A stretch of 64,000 bases of DNA from Clostridia bacterium (GTDB lineage: Bacteria; Bacillota; Clostridia; Oscillospirales; Acutalibacteraceae): positions 1 through 64,000 of the forward strand of contig JAFYVE010000053.1 of assembly GCA_017549285.1 (NCBI GenBank), read 5' to 3'. Position 1 is the stretch's first letter. Each line of letters opens with the position of its first letter. A program made the translations under genes and the position numbers. Below the pieces are notes generated by a model. It worked only from the letters and a program-made list of their open reading frames with translations, made no database searches and was not told the DNA's origin. This document shows, in pieces, positions 32,237-40,667 of this stretch.

Positions 32237-34630
32237 ATGAAAAAATCAATAAGAATTATGATTTGTGTTATTGTGATGTTTGTTGCTATGCTTATAACAG
32301 CAAATGCGCAGGAAACACAGAATATATATACTTTATCGGTTGCTGAAAATGCAGAAACAAGAATAAATGTGCAGTCAGTTTCAGGAAAAACATATTTATT
32401 CCTGCCAACATCTGCAGACCTTACAAAGCTTGTGCTTTATTCAGACGGTGAAAGTACGGAATATACTTTATCTGCAGATAAAACGGTGACATCCGTATTC
32501 GGAAAAGAAACCGATATCCTTTCCCTTTTTAATGATGTTGAAAACACTAAGGGTGAATATAAACTGACTCTTTCAACAGGTGAAGTATCAACCGAAATAA
32601 TCATTATGAAATCGGCAAACATAAAAACATTGTTTGTTGTAAGTGAAGACCCCGTAAACAAGGGCAGAGAGTGGATTGATACATCAAAATCAAATAAAAC
32701 AGAAGGTAAAATGGTGTTTGTTGACGTTGACGGAAGTGTTATCAATGCCGATAAAATGACAGAAATCAAGGCAAGAGGTAACTCAACATTCACAGATTTT
32801 AAGAAAAAAGCTTATCAGATAAAAATTAAGAACAAATTCAATATGACAGGTGACGAAAGTAACGCACAGAAGAAATGGGTTCTTCTTGCAAATGCAGCTG
32901 ATGTCACACTTGTTCACAATTCACTTGTAACAACCCTTGCAAAAGACCTTAATCTGCCTTATACAATTGATAACACCCCCGTTGATCTGTATTATGACGG
33001 TGAATACAGAGGTTCTTATCTTCTTACCGATAAGGTTGAAGTCGGAAAAGCAAATATAGACATTCAGGATCTTGACAGTGTTATAGAGGAAGAAAATGAA
33101 GGCACAGAGGCTTATGAAAATCCTCAGGTTGTTGTAAAAACAACCGAAAGTAAGGGTGAAATAACTGCAAAAGCAGACAGCAAGGGCTCATATAAATATG
33201 TCGACGGATTAAAAGAGCCTGCACTCCCTGAAGGTGCAAAACATCACGCATTTCTTATCGAACTTGAATTCATTTACAGATATGCAGATGAACAGTCGGG
33301 CTTTGTGACCTCAAGAGGACAGGCGGTTGTAACAAAAAATCCCGAATACCTTACAAAGGATACGGGAGCATTTATAAGTCAGTTCTATCAGGATTTTGAA
33401 GATGCCGTTTTCAGTCCCGACGGTTTTAACGCAAAAACAGGCAAGTATTATTATGAATACTGTGACCTTGAATCACTTGTAAAAATCTATCTTATCAACG
33501 AATATACAAAGAATTACGACAGCTACCGTTCATCAGCATTCTTCTATCTTCCCGAAGATGAAGATATAATGTATGCAGGCCCTATCTGGGATTATGACCT
33601 TTCATTCACAACAGGTTATGACTATAACAGCCAGATAGCAGGTAATCCCGAAAACTTCTGGGCAGCAACAAAGTATCTTGCAGGTACACTTATTACAATA
33701 GAAAGTTTCCGTGAAGCAGTAAAGGAATATCTTGATAAGGATAACGGCGAGTTCTATAAAGCCGCATCCAATATGCTCGGTACTGACGGGAACATAATGA
33801 AATATTCACAGCAAATGTATGCTTCACAGAAAATGAACTACAAGCTGTGGACAATGACAGATAAAACAGCAGCTTTCCGTTGCGGTGATAAGGAAACATA
33901 CGATAACGCAGTTGATTTCCTGCTTGATTTTGCAACAAAGCGTCTTGAATGGCTCTCAGAAACAACTTCAGAGTGGGATGGTGAAAATTATTCTGCACCG
34001 CTTGACCCTACTAACTGGAGTGCAGAAAGAAGATATCATGAGCCGGTCATCATAAAAAAAATTGAACCCACCTGCACAGAAACAGGTATGACACAGGGTG
34101 TTGTATGTAAGGCAGGCTGCGGAAAGGTGCTTGTAAAAAGACAGGTAATTCCCGCAAACGGACACGATTATGTTGCAATTGAAACTATTGCACCTACGTG
34201 TTCATCGGAAGGCTTAATGACATACACCTGTTCAACCTGCGGTTACACTTATACTGAAGTTGTTGAAAAAATACAGCACGACCTTATTCTCATAGAAGAA
34301 TCATCAGATGATGCAGGAATTGAAGGTATAAAACATTATGTATGTACCGTGTGCGGTAAGGTCTTTACCGAAGATGAGCTTACAACACAGCCACCTGTTG
34401 TTCAGGTGAAGTACGGTGATGTTAATCTTGACGGTAAGATTACAGCCAAGGATTCAAGACTTGCTCTGCGTATTGCGGCAAAACTTGAACCCACAGCAAC
34501 CGAAGAACAGATTACAGCGGCAGATGTTATCACAGACGGTAAGGTTACAGCAAAAGATGCAAGACTGATTTTAAGGGTTTCCGCACATCTTCAGCCTGAA
34601 ACGGATTTAGGTAAAAATAAAACTGATTAA
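32237..34630 (+). CDS. Secreted CotH-family protein kinase-like protein with dockerin
   Basis: 797 residues. Signal peptide (1 to about 24, ending ANAQ). N-terminal beta domain (to about 130). CotH domain (about 140-590) with KARGNSTFTDFKKKAYQIK (about 173-192), DGEYRGSYLLTDKVEVG and GPIWDYDLSF (about 448-457; the acidic DYD fits metal binding in the kinase-like fold). Two Cys-rich modules (about 608-715). Type I dockerin (about 724-791; GDVNLDGKITAKD, then a second loop with Ile at position 3). CotH of Bacillus is a Ser kinase that phosphorylates coat proteins; dockerin-bearing CotH proteins occur in ruminococci. Strong AGGGAGGA site; it is followed by a second CotH gene with no terminator between. 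Confidence 0.82.
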   Translation: MKKSIRIMICVIVMFVAMLITANAQETQNIYTLSVAENAETRINVQSVSGKTYLFLPTSADLTKLVLYSDGESTEYTLSADKTVTSVFGKETDILSLFNDVENTKGEYKLTLSTGEVSTEIIIMKSANIKTLFVVSEDPVNKGREWIDTSKSNKTEGKMVFVDVDGSVINADKMTEIKARGNSTFTDFKKKAYQIKIKNKFNMTGDESNAQKKWVLLANAADVTLVHNSLVTTLAKDLNLPYTIDNTPVDLYYDGEYRGSYLLTDKVEVGKANIDIQDLDSVIEEENEGTEAYENPQVVVKTTESKGEITAKADSKGSYKYVDGLKEPALPEGAKHHAFLIELEFIYRYADEQSGFVTSRGQAVVTKNPEYLTKDTGAFISQFYQDFEDAVFSPDGFNAKTGKYYYEYCDLESLVKIYLINEYTKNYDSYRSSAFFYLPEDEDIMYAGPIWDYDLSFTTGYDYNSQIAGNPENFWAATKYLAGTLITIESFREAVKEYLDKDNGEFYKAASNMLGTDGNIMKYSQQMYASQKMNYKLWTMTDKTAAFRCGDKETYDNAVDFLLDFATKRLEWLSETTSEWDGENYSAPLDPTNWSAERRYHEPVIIKKIEPTCTETGMTQGVVCKAGCGKVLVKRQVIPANGHDYVAIETIAPTCSSEGLMTYTCSTCGYTYTEVVEKIQHDLILIEESSDDAGIEGIKHYVCTVCGKVFTEDELTTQPPVVQVKYGDVNLDGKITAKDSRLALRIAAKLEPTATEEQITAADVITDGKVTAKDARLILRVSAHLQPETDLGKNKTD

Positions 34631-34688
34631 TGGGTAAACCATAAATTTGTTATTTAAATGCAAAAAAAACAGAAAAGGAGAATTGAAA

Positions 34689-36578
34689 ATGAAGATCAAT
34701 TCAAAAAAATTATTTGCAGCAATCCTCTTTACACTTCTTTTTGCTGTATGCTTCTCTGTAGTATCATTTGCCGCAACAAATGATATACCTGTTTCAATTA
34801 CCTATAAGGTAAATGCAGATGATGCAAAGACAACAGTTTCAGTACAGAAATCAGTTGACGGCAAGAACTATCTCTTACTTCCTTCTTCTGCAGATTTTTC
34901 ACAGTTCGTTCTGTATTTTGATTCAGAACCCCTTACGGTCGGTGATGCAACAATTACAAGCGGTGAAGCATTTGACCTTACTGCAGTTGCAACAGAGAAA
35001 AACGGTGAATATACACTCGATTTCGGTGACGGAAAAACTCTCACAGTTATGAAATCAGCAAATGTGCGTTCACTTTTCTATGTCAGTGACGATCCCGTAA
35101 ATGCAGGCAGAAAATGGGTTGACAAAGACAAGAGTAACAAAGCTGAAGGTGAAATTTCACTTGTAGGCACAGACGGTGAAGTTGATTACACCGATAAGGT
35201 AACAGAAATCAAGGGCAGAGGCAACTCAACATTCTATGAATATTCAAAGAAGCCCTATCAGATTAAGCTCAAGAACAAGACAGCTCTTATTGAAGGCTCA
35301 TCAGACAAATCAAAGAAGTGGGTTCTTCTTGCTGATGCGGCTGACTATACACTTATCCACAATTCCGTTACTTTTGCACTTGCACAGAAGCTCGGAATGG
35401 AATATACAAACGATTATGAAGCAGTTGATTTCTATTTTGACGGAGAATACAGAGGTCATTACCTCATCACAGAAAAGGTAGAAGTTGCATCAAACAATGT
35501 TGATATTGATGATCTTGACGGTCTTATTGAAGACCTCAATGCAGGTGCTGATGCATATGAAAACCCTGTTGTTGTTCACAAAACAACTGCAAGTAAGGGT
35601 GTAACAGATGCCACAACAGATGCCAAGGGCTCATATAAGTATGTTCAGGGTCTCAAAGAACCTGCACTTCCCGAAGGCTGCAATCATCACGCATATCTTC
35701 TTGAGCTTGAATTTGCAAAGAGATATCCCGATGAACTCACAGGCTTTGTAACAAACCTTTCACAGCGTGTTGTAACAAAGAATCCCGAATACCTTACAAA
35801 GGAAACAGGCGCATATATTGCTGCATTCTGGCAGGAGTTTGAAGATGCTGTTTACAGCAAAGACGGTTACAACACAAAGACAGGAAAGTATTATTATGAA
35901 TACTGTGACCTTGATTCACTTGTAAACCTCTATCTTATTAACGAACTCGGTAAGAACTATGATTCATTTGCTTCTTCAGCATTCTTCTATCTTCCCGAAG
36001 ATTCAGATATTATGTATGCAGGTCCCGTCTGGGACTATGACCTCTGCTACGGTACAGGTCATAAAGACAGAAGTGTGGTAGGCAAGCCCGAATACTTCTT
36101 CGCAGCAACAAGATATCTTATCAACGGTCTTGTGAAGGTCGAAAGCTTCAGAAATGCAGTCAAGGCAACTCTTGACCCCAAGACAGGTGAATTCTATCTT
36201 GCAACAAAGAGCCTTCTCGGTCCCGACGGTGAAATTTACAAGCAGGCTGAACTTGTTTCAGCATCACAGAAGATGAACTATAAAATCTGGGATATCTATG
36301 CCGATGATTATTACTATTATAACTTTGAAGATGACGGATTCAGAATTGTTGTAAAAGACGGCAAAGAAGAAAACTATGAAAATTCAGTTGAATTCTTCGA
36401 ATATTTCACAAGCACAAGACTTGACTGGCTTTCAAAAACAGTAAGCACATGGAACGGCAGTAACTATACTCTTCCTCTTGATCCCAAACCTGAAGAGCCC
36501 AAAGAACTTTCATTCTTTGAAAAGATTATGGCGTTCTTCCAGTCAATTATCGATTGGTTTATGAATCTCTTCAAATAA
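34689..36578 (+). CDS. Second secreted CotH-family protein
   Basis: 629 residues, a close paralogue of the gene before it. Signal peptide (MKINSKKLFAAILFTLLFAVCF...SFA), N-terminal beta domain, CotH domain (about 140-590) with KGRGNSTFYEYSKKPYQIK, FDGEYRGHYLITEKVEVA and GPVWDYDL (about 448). It lacks the Cys-rich modules and dockerin and instead ends in an amphipathic helix (FFEKIMAFFQSIIDWFMNLFK), perhaps a membrane or surface anchor. ATG at 34647 is in frame but has no signal peptide after it; AAAGGAG precedes the ATG at 34689. The 58-bp gap to the first cotH has no terminator, so they form one operon. One kinase would be scaffold-bound, the other perhaps cell-bound. Confidence 0.8.
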   Translation: MKINSKKLFAAILFTLLFAVCFSVVSFAATNDIPVSITYKVNADDAKTTVSVQKSVDGKNYLLLPSSADFSQFVLYFDSEPLTVGDATITSGEAFDLTAVATEKNGEYTLDFGDGKTLTVMKSANVRSLFYVSDDPVNAGRKWVDKDKSNKAEGEISLVGTDGEVDYTDKVTEIKGRGNSTFYEYSKKPYQIKLKNKTALIEGSSDKSKKWVLLADAADYTLIHNSVTFALAQKLGMEYTNDYEAVDFYFDGEYRGHYLITEKVEVASNNVDIDDLDGLIEDLNAGADAYENPVVVHKTTASKGVTDATTDAKGSYKYVQGLKEPALPEGCNHHAYLLELEFAKRYPDELTGFVTNLSQRVVTKNPEYLTKETGAYIAAFWQEFEDAVYSKDGYNTKTGKYYYEYCDLDSLVNLYLINELGKNYDSFASSAFFYLPEDSDIMYAGPVWDYDLCYGTGHKDRSVVGKPEYFFAATRYLINGLVKVESFRNAVKATLDPKTGEFYLATKSLLGPDGEIYKQAELVSASQKMNYKIWDIYADDYYYYNFEDDGFRIVVKDGKEENYENSVEFFEYFTSTRLDWLSKTVSTWNGSNYTLPLDPKPEEPKELSFFEKIMAFFQSIIDWFMNLFK

Positions 36579-36582
36579 AGAA

Positions 36583-36610
36583 AAATCTCCCGATAAGGGA
36601 GATTTTTTTT
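36583..36610 (+). terminator. Intrinsic terminator after the cotH pair
   Basis: AATCTCCC-GATAA-GGGAGATT stem-loop followed by T8. Confidence 0.85.
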
Positions 36611-36617
36611 GTGTATT

Positions 36618-37223
36618 TTATTTTATATAAGTTCTGACTCTCAGCTCAATATCGTTTTCTTCACAGAGCTTTCTGCATTTTTCAATTTCATCTTCGCCTA
36701 TGGTGTCAACTACACTCATTTTTACAGACGGAATGTATTTCTGTGCATCTTTTGTGAATTTAATCATTGCATCAAATGATTTTAGACCGAAAGACGGATG
36801 AACAATGCTGTCATATTTTTCGGCATCCGAAGCGTTGAGGCTGATTGAAACAGCATCAATAAGACCTTCCATTTTTGCCGCAGAGTTTTCTGTTTTGTTT
36901 ATAAGGTCAGAAAGTCCGTTAGTGTTGAGTCTTATTTTTACATTTTTAGTTTCTTTTATATATTTTGCTGTGCTGAGAAGTTTTTTAAGAGCACATGTGG
37001 GTTCACCGTATCCGCAGAAAACAACATCGCTGTAACCGGTGAAATCAAAGTTGTCAATTGCATCTTTTATTTCATCATATGACGGCTCGTGGTCAAGCCA
37101 CAGGCTTCCCATATCACCCAGACCGTCCGTATTGTTTCTTACGCAGAATTCGCATCTGCACGGACAGACATTTGTGATATTGAGATATATTTTGTTTCCG
37201 TAAGTATAAACGATATTGTTCAT
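36618..37223 (-). CDS. Radical SAM protein (TatD-linked type)
   Basis: 201 residues. The [4Fe-4S]/SAM motif is CPCRCEFC (CxxxCxxC, about residues 20-27), followed by VVFCGYGEPT, VKIRLNTNGL and DAVSISLNA. This pattern fits the family annotated as TatD-associated radical SAM protein (TIGR04038-like). The reaction is unknown. AAGGAA sits 6 nt before the ATG at 37223, which also avoids a long overlap with the upstream gene. It lies 11 bp downstream of an ECF S-component gene, probably co-transcribed. No tatD is in the window. Confidence 0.75.
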   Translation of the reverse strand: MNNIVYTYGNKIYLNITNVCPCRCEFCVRNNTDGLGDMGSLWLDHEPSYDEIKDAIDNFDFTGYSDVVFCGYGEPTCALKKLLSTAKYIKETKNVKIRLNTNGLSDLINKTENSAAKMEGLIDAVSISLNASDAEKYDSIVHPSFGLKSFDAMIKFTKDAQKYIPSVKMSVVDTIGEDEIEKCRKLCEENDIELRVRTYIK

Positions 37224-37233
37224 AAAATGTTCC

Positions 37234-37743
37234 TTAATTGAATTTCTGTGATAATTTTGATTTAAGCCCTGCTTTATCTGCCGCAGCACCGATTATGTAG
37301 AAAACAATAATACTTGCAACAGCCTGTGCAACATTCCATACTATGCCCGGAACTGCACCTGCAACACCATAAAGAATTGCGTCTGCAATAAAATATAAGC
37401 CCGGTGTTATGATAAGACCGGCAAGAGGAGCGAGAGCGTTACGTTTTGTGAGGATTTTTGAGTCTTTTGATGAAAACGAAATTGTAAGAAGTGCTTTTAC
37501 AACAAAAGTAAAAGGTGCATATGATGCATAACCTGCAAAAACATCTGCAAGTAAACCGCCGATTGCACTTGCTGCCATAGCATAGGGAAGGGGAAGGAAA
37601 GATGCCGCAAGATATATCATTGCATCACCCGTATGTACATATCCTCCGCCCGGAATAGGGATTTTAGGGAAGAATGTAAGCCCTGTTATAAGCGCAGCAA
37701 ACATTGCCGCTGTTACGATTTTTAAAAGTTTTTTGTTTTTCAT
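37234..37743 (-). CDS. ECF-transporter substrate-binding (S) component
   Basis: 169 residues, about five to six membrane segments. An AAMFAALITGLTFFPKIPIP start and HTGDAMIYLAASFLPLPYAMAASAIGGLLADVF match the ECF S-component pattern (DUF1393/TIGR04002-like). It would bind a vitamin-like solute and use a shared EcfAAT module encoded elsewhere. CAGGAGG precedes the start. It lies between ppa and the radical SAM gene on the same strand; the substrate cannot be read from sequence. Confidence 0.75.
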   Translation of the reverse strand: MKNKKLLKIVTAAMFAALITGLTFFPKIPIPGGGYVHTGDAMIYLAASFLPLPYAMAASAIGGLLADVFAGYASYAPFTFVVKALLTISFSSKDSKILTKRNALAPLAGLIITPGLYFIADAILYGVAGAVPGIVWNVAQAVASIIVFYIIGAAADKAGLKSKLSQKFN

Positions 37744-37764
37744 CAGTTTGCCTCCTGAAAAATA

Positions 37765-38307
37765 TTATTTTTCTTCGGCACCGAAGAGGTTGTTGTAGTT
37801 TTCGATGCACGAAGTAATTATTTCAATTGCTTCATTTGCATCCGCAACATCGTCAACGACAGTTTCCTTGTGTTCGAGTGATTTGTAAACTTTGAAGAAG
37901 TGTGACATTTCATCGTAAACGTGTTTGGGAAGAGCAAAAATGCTTCTGTAAACGTTGTATGTAGGATCACCGAAAGGTACGGCTATAATCTTTTCGTCGC
38001 CTCTGCCGTTGTCCATCATCTTGATTACACCGATGGGATAGCATCTTACAAGAGTAAGAGGGTCAAGAGGTTCAGAACAAAGAACGAGAACATCAAGAGG
38101 GTCAAGGTCGTCACCGTATGTTCTGGGAATAAAACCGTAGTTTGCGGGATAATGTGTGGAGGTGTGAAGAATTCTGTCAAGCATGATAAGACCTGTTTCT
38201 TTATCAAGCTCATATTTTTTCTTGCTTCCTTTGGGAATTTCAATTACAGCCATGAAGTCATGCGGATTGATTCTTTCAGGAGCTATTGAATGCCATATAT
38301 TATCCAT
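37765..38307 (-). CDS. ppa: Inorganic pyrophosphatase (family I)
   Basis: 180 residues, normal length. Signature [10 protein letters not shown] (about 66-75) plus [10 protein letters not shown] and substrate-loop Lys/Arg residues near the N-terminus ([11 protein letters not shown]). It hydrolyses PPi to phosphate in the cytoplasm with Mg2+. CGGAGG ribosome site. First gene of a likely ppa - ECF S - radical SAM unit (21-bp gap to the next gene). Confidence 0.92.
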   Translation of the reverse strand: MDNIWHSIAPERINPHDFMAVIEIPKGSKKKYELDKETGLIMLDRILHTSTHYPANYGFIPRTYGDDLDPLDVLVLCSEPLDPLTLVRCYPIGVIKMMDNGRGDEKIIAVPFGDPTYNVYRSIFALPKHVYDEMSHFFKVYKSLEHKETVVDDVADANEAIEIITSCIENYNNLFGAEEK

Positions 38308-38339
38308 AATTCTACCTCCGATGATGAATAAGTATATTA

Positions 38340-38368
38340 ATTTTACACCTTAAACGGAAAAAAATCAA
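38340..38368 (-). promoter_or_regulatory. Promoter of ppa
   Basis: Minus strand: -35 TTGATT (38363-38368), 17 nt, -10 TAAAAT (38340-38345). Confidence 0.6.
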
Positions 38369-38434
38369 TACAAAAGTATACCTATTAAATATATTGTATA
38401 ATAAATTTTTTCATTAATATTATATAAGTTAAAT

Positions 38435-38460
38435 GGGTACATGTCATAAAGACTGTACCC
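38435..38460 (-). terminator. Hairpin at the end of the gerA operon
   Basis: GGGTACA/TGTACCC stem (with inner GTC/GAC) immediately after the gerAC stop; the sequence beyond it on the minus strand is AT-rich but not a pure T-run, so strength is uncertain. Confidence 0.5.
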
Positions 38461-39591
38461 TTAACGCATTGTCATCTGACCGATTCTTCCCGCATCAACC
38501 GTGACCCGGACTTTATAATCAATTGAAGATAATAAATCATCCGAATTTATTTTATCATTGAATTCAGGATATTTCTGTGCAATTCTTGTCCTGAATCTGA
38601 AAATATCGCATTTCTCTTTTTTCAGTACTCTGTCAAGAACACCTGCCATACGTTTTGCAATCTGCTCAGCAGCAGCTGTTTCTGTCTGTTTCAGGTCATT
38701 CTGAGAAAATGAATCAAAACTATCAGCTCCGAATTCAATAACATCAACTTTGCAATTAACTTCAATGAGAAAAAACGGGGTTTCATTTTCAATTGAAAGC
38801 GTTGTTTTTGTTTTTGATTCAATAATATCAAATCCTACGGTAGTGCTGTTTATATCAGTGCTCAGCGAACCGGTTTTTACTTCATTCATAATGAACAGAT
38901 AGGCTTGTGTTTCTTCAGCTGAAAGATTCAGAGGATCCGTTCTTTTTGAACACGCTCTTGTCCCCGTGATTTTAATTGTTTTGCCGTCGGGTATTCTGTC
39001 TTCGGTTATTTCAAGAAGAGGCAGAGTGAAACACGATGTTGATTCAAGCGTCAGATTTACCGTATTGTAAAGCTCTGTGTTGACAGATAATGAGTTATCG
39101 TGGCACAATTCAATTTCCGATTCAATCAGTTTTGCGGGGACTTCACTTCCGACTTCTGTTGTAAGAATATCTGATGCTTTTCCCTCTGCGGCGGCAATAA
39201 AAACATCGGGACGGGAAGTGTATTCACGAACAAAGAAGTTGAGTGCTTTTATCATTCTTTCTCCCGTGACGGTTGAACCAAGTATAATCATTCTGTTCTG
39301 GCTGTAAAGAGGATATTTGCCCGTGTTTTCACAAAGACTGCTTATAGCTTCTGCGATTGTTTTTCCTTTTACGGTGTAATTCGTGACGGGTGATGAGCTT
39401 TTTCCTTGTTCAGGGTCGCTGTTGCCTGTTTCAAGCACCTGAACAGTCAGTTCATAAAGGTCATTTTCCGTATCATAGTCAATTCCTATGCCTTCAATTA
39501 CAAGTCTGTACCTGATTTCCGTATTCTGAGGTATGCACGAAGTGAGAAAAATGAGTGATGTCAGTATAACTGCAAGTATTACTTTCTTCAT
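38461..39591 (-). CDS. gerAC: Germination receptor C subunit (Ger(x)C lipoprotein)
   Basis: 376 residues. Lipoprotein signal with lipobox LTSC (Cys about 19), then the Ger(x)C pattern (YRLVIEGIGIDYDTENDLYELTVQVLET; YPLYSQNRMIILG; FVREYTSRPDVFIA). It is anchored on the spore inner membrane and needed for nutrient-triggered germination. Its start overlaps the B-subunit stop by 4 bp, and AAGGAG precedes it. Last gene of the A-B-C operon. Confidence 0.9.
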   Translation of the reverse strand: MKKVILAVILTSLIFLTSCIPQNTEIRYRLVIEGIGIDYDTENDLYELTVQVLETGNSDPEQGKSSSPVTNYTVKGKTIAEAISSLCENTGKYPLYSQNRMIILGSTVTGERMIKALNFFVREYTSRPDVFIAAAEGKASDILTTEVGSEVPAKLIESEIELCHDNSLSVNTELYNTVNLTLESTSCFTLPLLEITEDRIPDGKTIKITGTRACSKRTDPLNLSAEETQAYLFIMNEVKTGSLSTDINSTTVGFDIIESKTKTTLSIENETPFFLIEVNCKVDVIEFGADSFDSFSQNDLKQTETAAAEQIAKRMAGVLDRVLKKEKCDIFRFRTRIAQKYPEFNDKINSDDLLSSIDYKVRVTVDAGRIGQMTMR

Positions 39592-40667
39592 TCTTTTTTT
39601 CTCCTTTTTATTCTTTCATAAAGCATTGTAACGGACGGTATGACACAGACCCCTGTTATGAAAAGTATCGGATGAACAGGGGAGCGTATAAGTGAAATAA
39701 AGCCCGAAATGTTGTTTATCAAAGGGATTGAACCGAAAAATATTACGGCACAGCTGATTGCTGTAAAGAGAAGTCGTTTCTGCTTCCCGAAAAGAGATGA
39801 AAACAGCATTTCCGAAACAAAAATTATAACTGCAATTTTGAGTGCGGCACAAAGAAGCCATATGCAGGTGATAATAGCATCAAGTCTTTCAATAAAACCT
39901 GCTTCGGCAAGAACAGATAATGAATACATACTGAACAGCTGTGTTCCGCCGAATCTTCCTAGAACACCTGCAAGTACAATTTCCGTTATCAGTATCAGAA
40001 TTGTCACGGCTGATATCCATAAATAAATATGCCTGCCTTTAAGTTTTTTTACATATGGCGTAAGAAGAATGATAAATGCAAGTTCCCCCGTTCTTGATGC
40101 AGAATAAAAACCCGACGAAATGATATCGGTTAACTTATCTGTAAACGGATGTGTAAAGTTGAGTAAATCAAAATCATCAGATTGTGTTGTAAAAACAAAA
40201 ATCAATGCAAAAAGCACGGGTATGAGAATGATTACCGATGAACGCCCTGCCGATTCAATGCCTTTTAATGCAATATATGACGATGCCGCAAGCATAATAA
40301 AGATGAAGAAACCCATATTGGTGTCGGGAAACATAACGGAGCCTGTAAAAATTCCGAAACGTACAGCAGTTATTGTGCCGAAGTACAAAGCTTCAATAAG
40401 GTAAAAAACGCAAATGATTTTTGAAAAGCTTTCTGATAAACAGGAAGCTCTTTTTATTATTCCCGACTCGTTATCACGCTTTAAAAACAGAACAACGGGA
40501 ACTGCAGAAAGAAAAAGAAACAGTCCCGTAAAAGCAGATGCAATTACTTCATCCGTTGTTGAAAGTTCTTTGTTTATTCCCGCAATATAAGTCACCATTG
40601 CGAAAACTCTGCTTAAAAAAAGTAAAGTGAAAAACTGAAAAGGAGTTATTTTTTTATTCAGTTCCAT
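39588..40667 (-). CDS. gerAB: Germination receptor B subunit (GerAB-type permease)
   Basis: 359 residues with about ten membrane segments, typical of the endospore germination permease family (APC superfamily). The N-terminus KITPFQFFTLLFLSRVF is family-like. It probably forms the germinant-binding subunit; the ligand is unknown. It overlaps the A subunit by 14 bp and the C subunit by 4 bp. Confidence 0.88.
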   Translation of the reverse strand: MELNKKITPFQFFTLLFLSRVFAMVTYIAGINKELSTTDEVIASAFTGLFLFLSAVPVVLFLKRDNESGIIKRASCLSESFSKIICVFYLIEALYFGTITAVRFGIFTGSVMFPDTNMGFFIFIMLAASSYIALKGIESAGRSSVIILIPVLFALIFVFTTQSDDFDLLNFTHPFTDKLTDIISSGFYSASRTGELAFIILLTPYVKKLKGRHIYLWISAVTILILITEIVLAGVLGRFGGTQLFSMYSLSVLAEAGFIERLDAIITCIWLLCAALKIAVIIFVSEMLFSSLFGKQKRLLFTAISCAVIFFGSIPLINNISGFISLIRSPVHPILFITGVCVIPSVTMLYERIKRRKKE

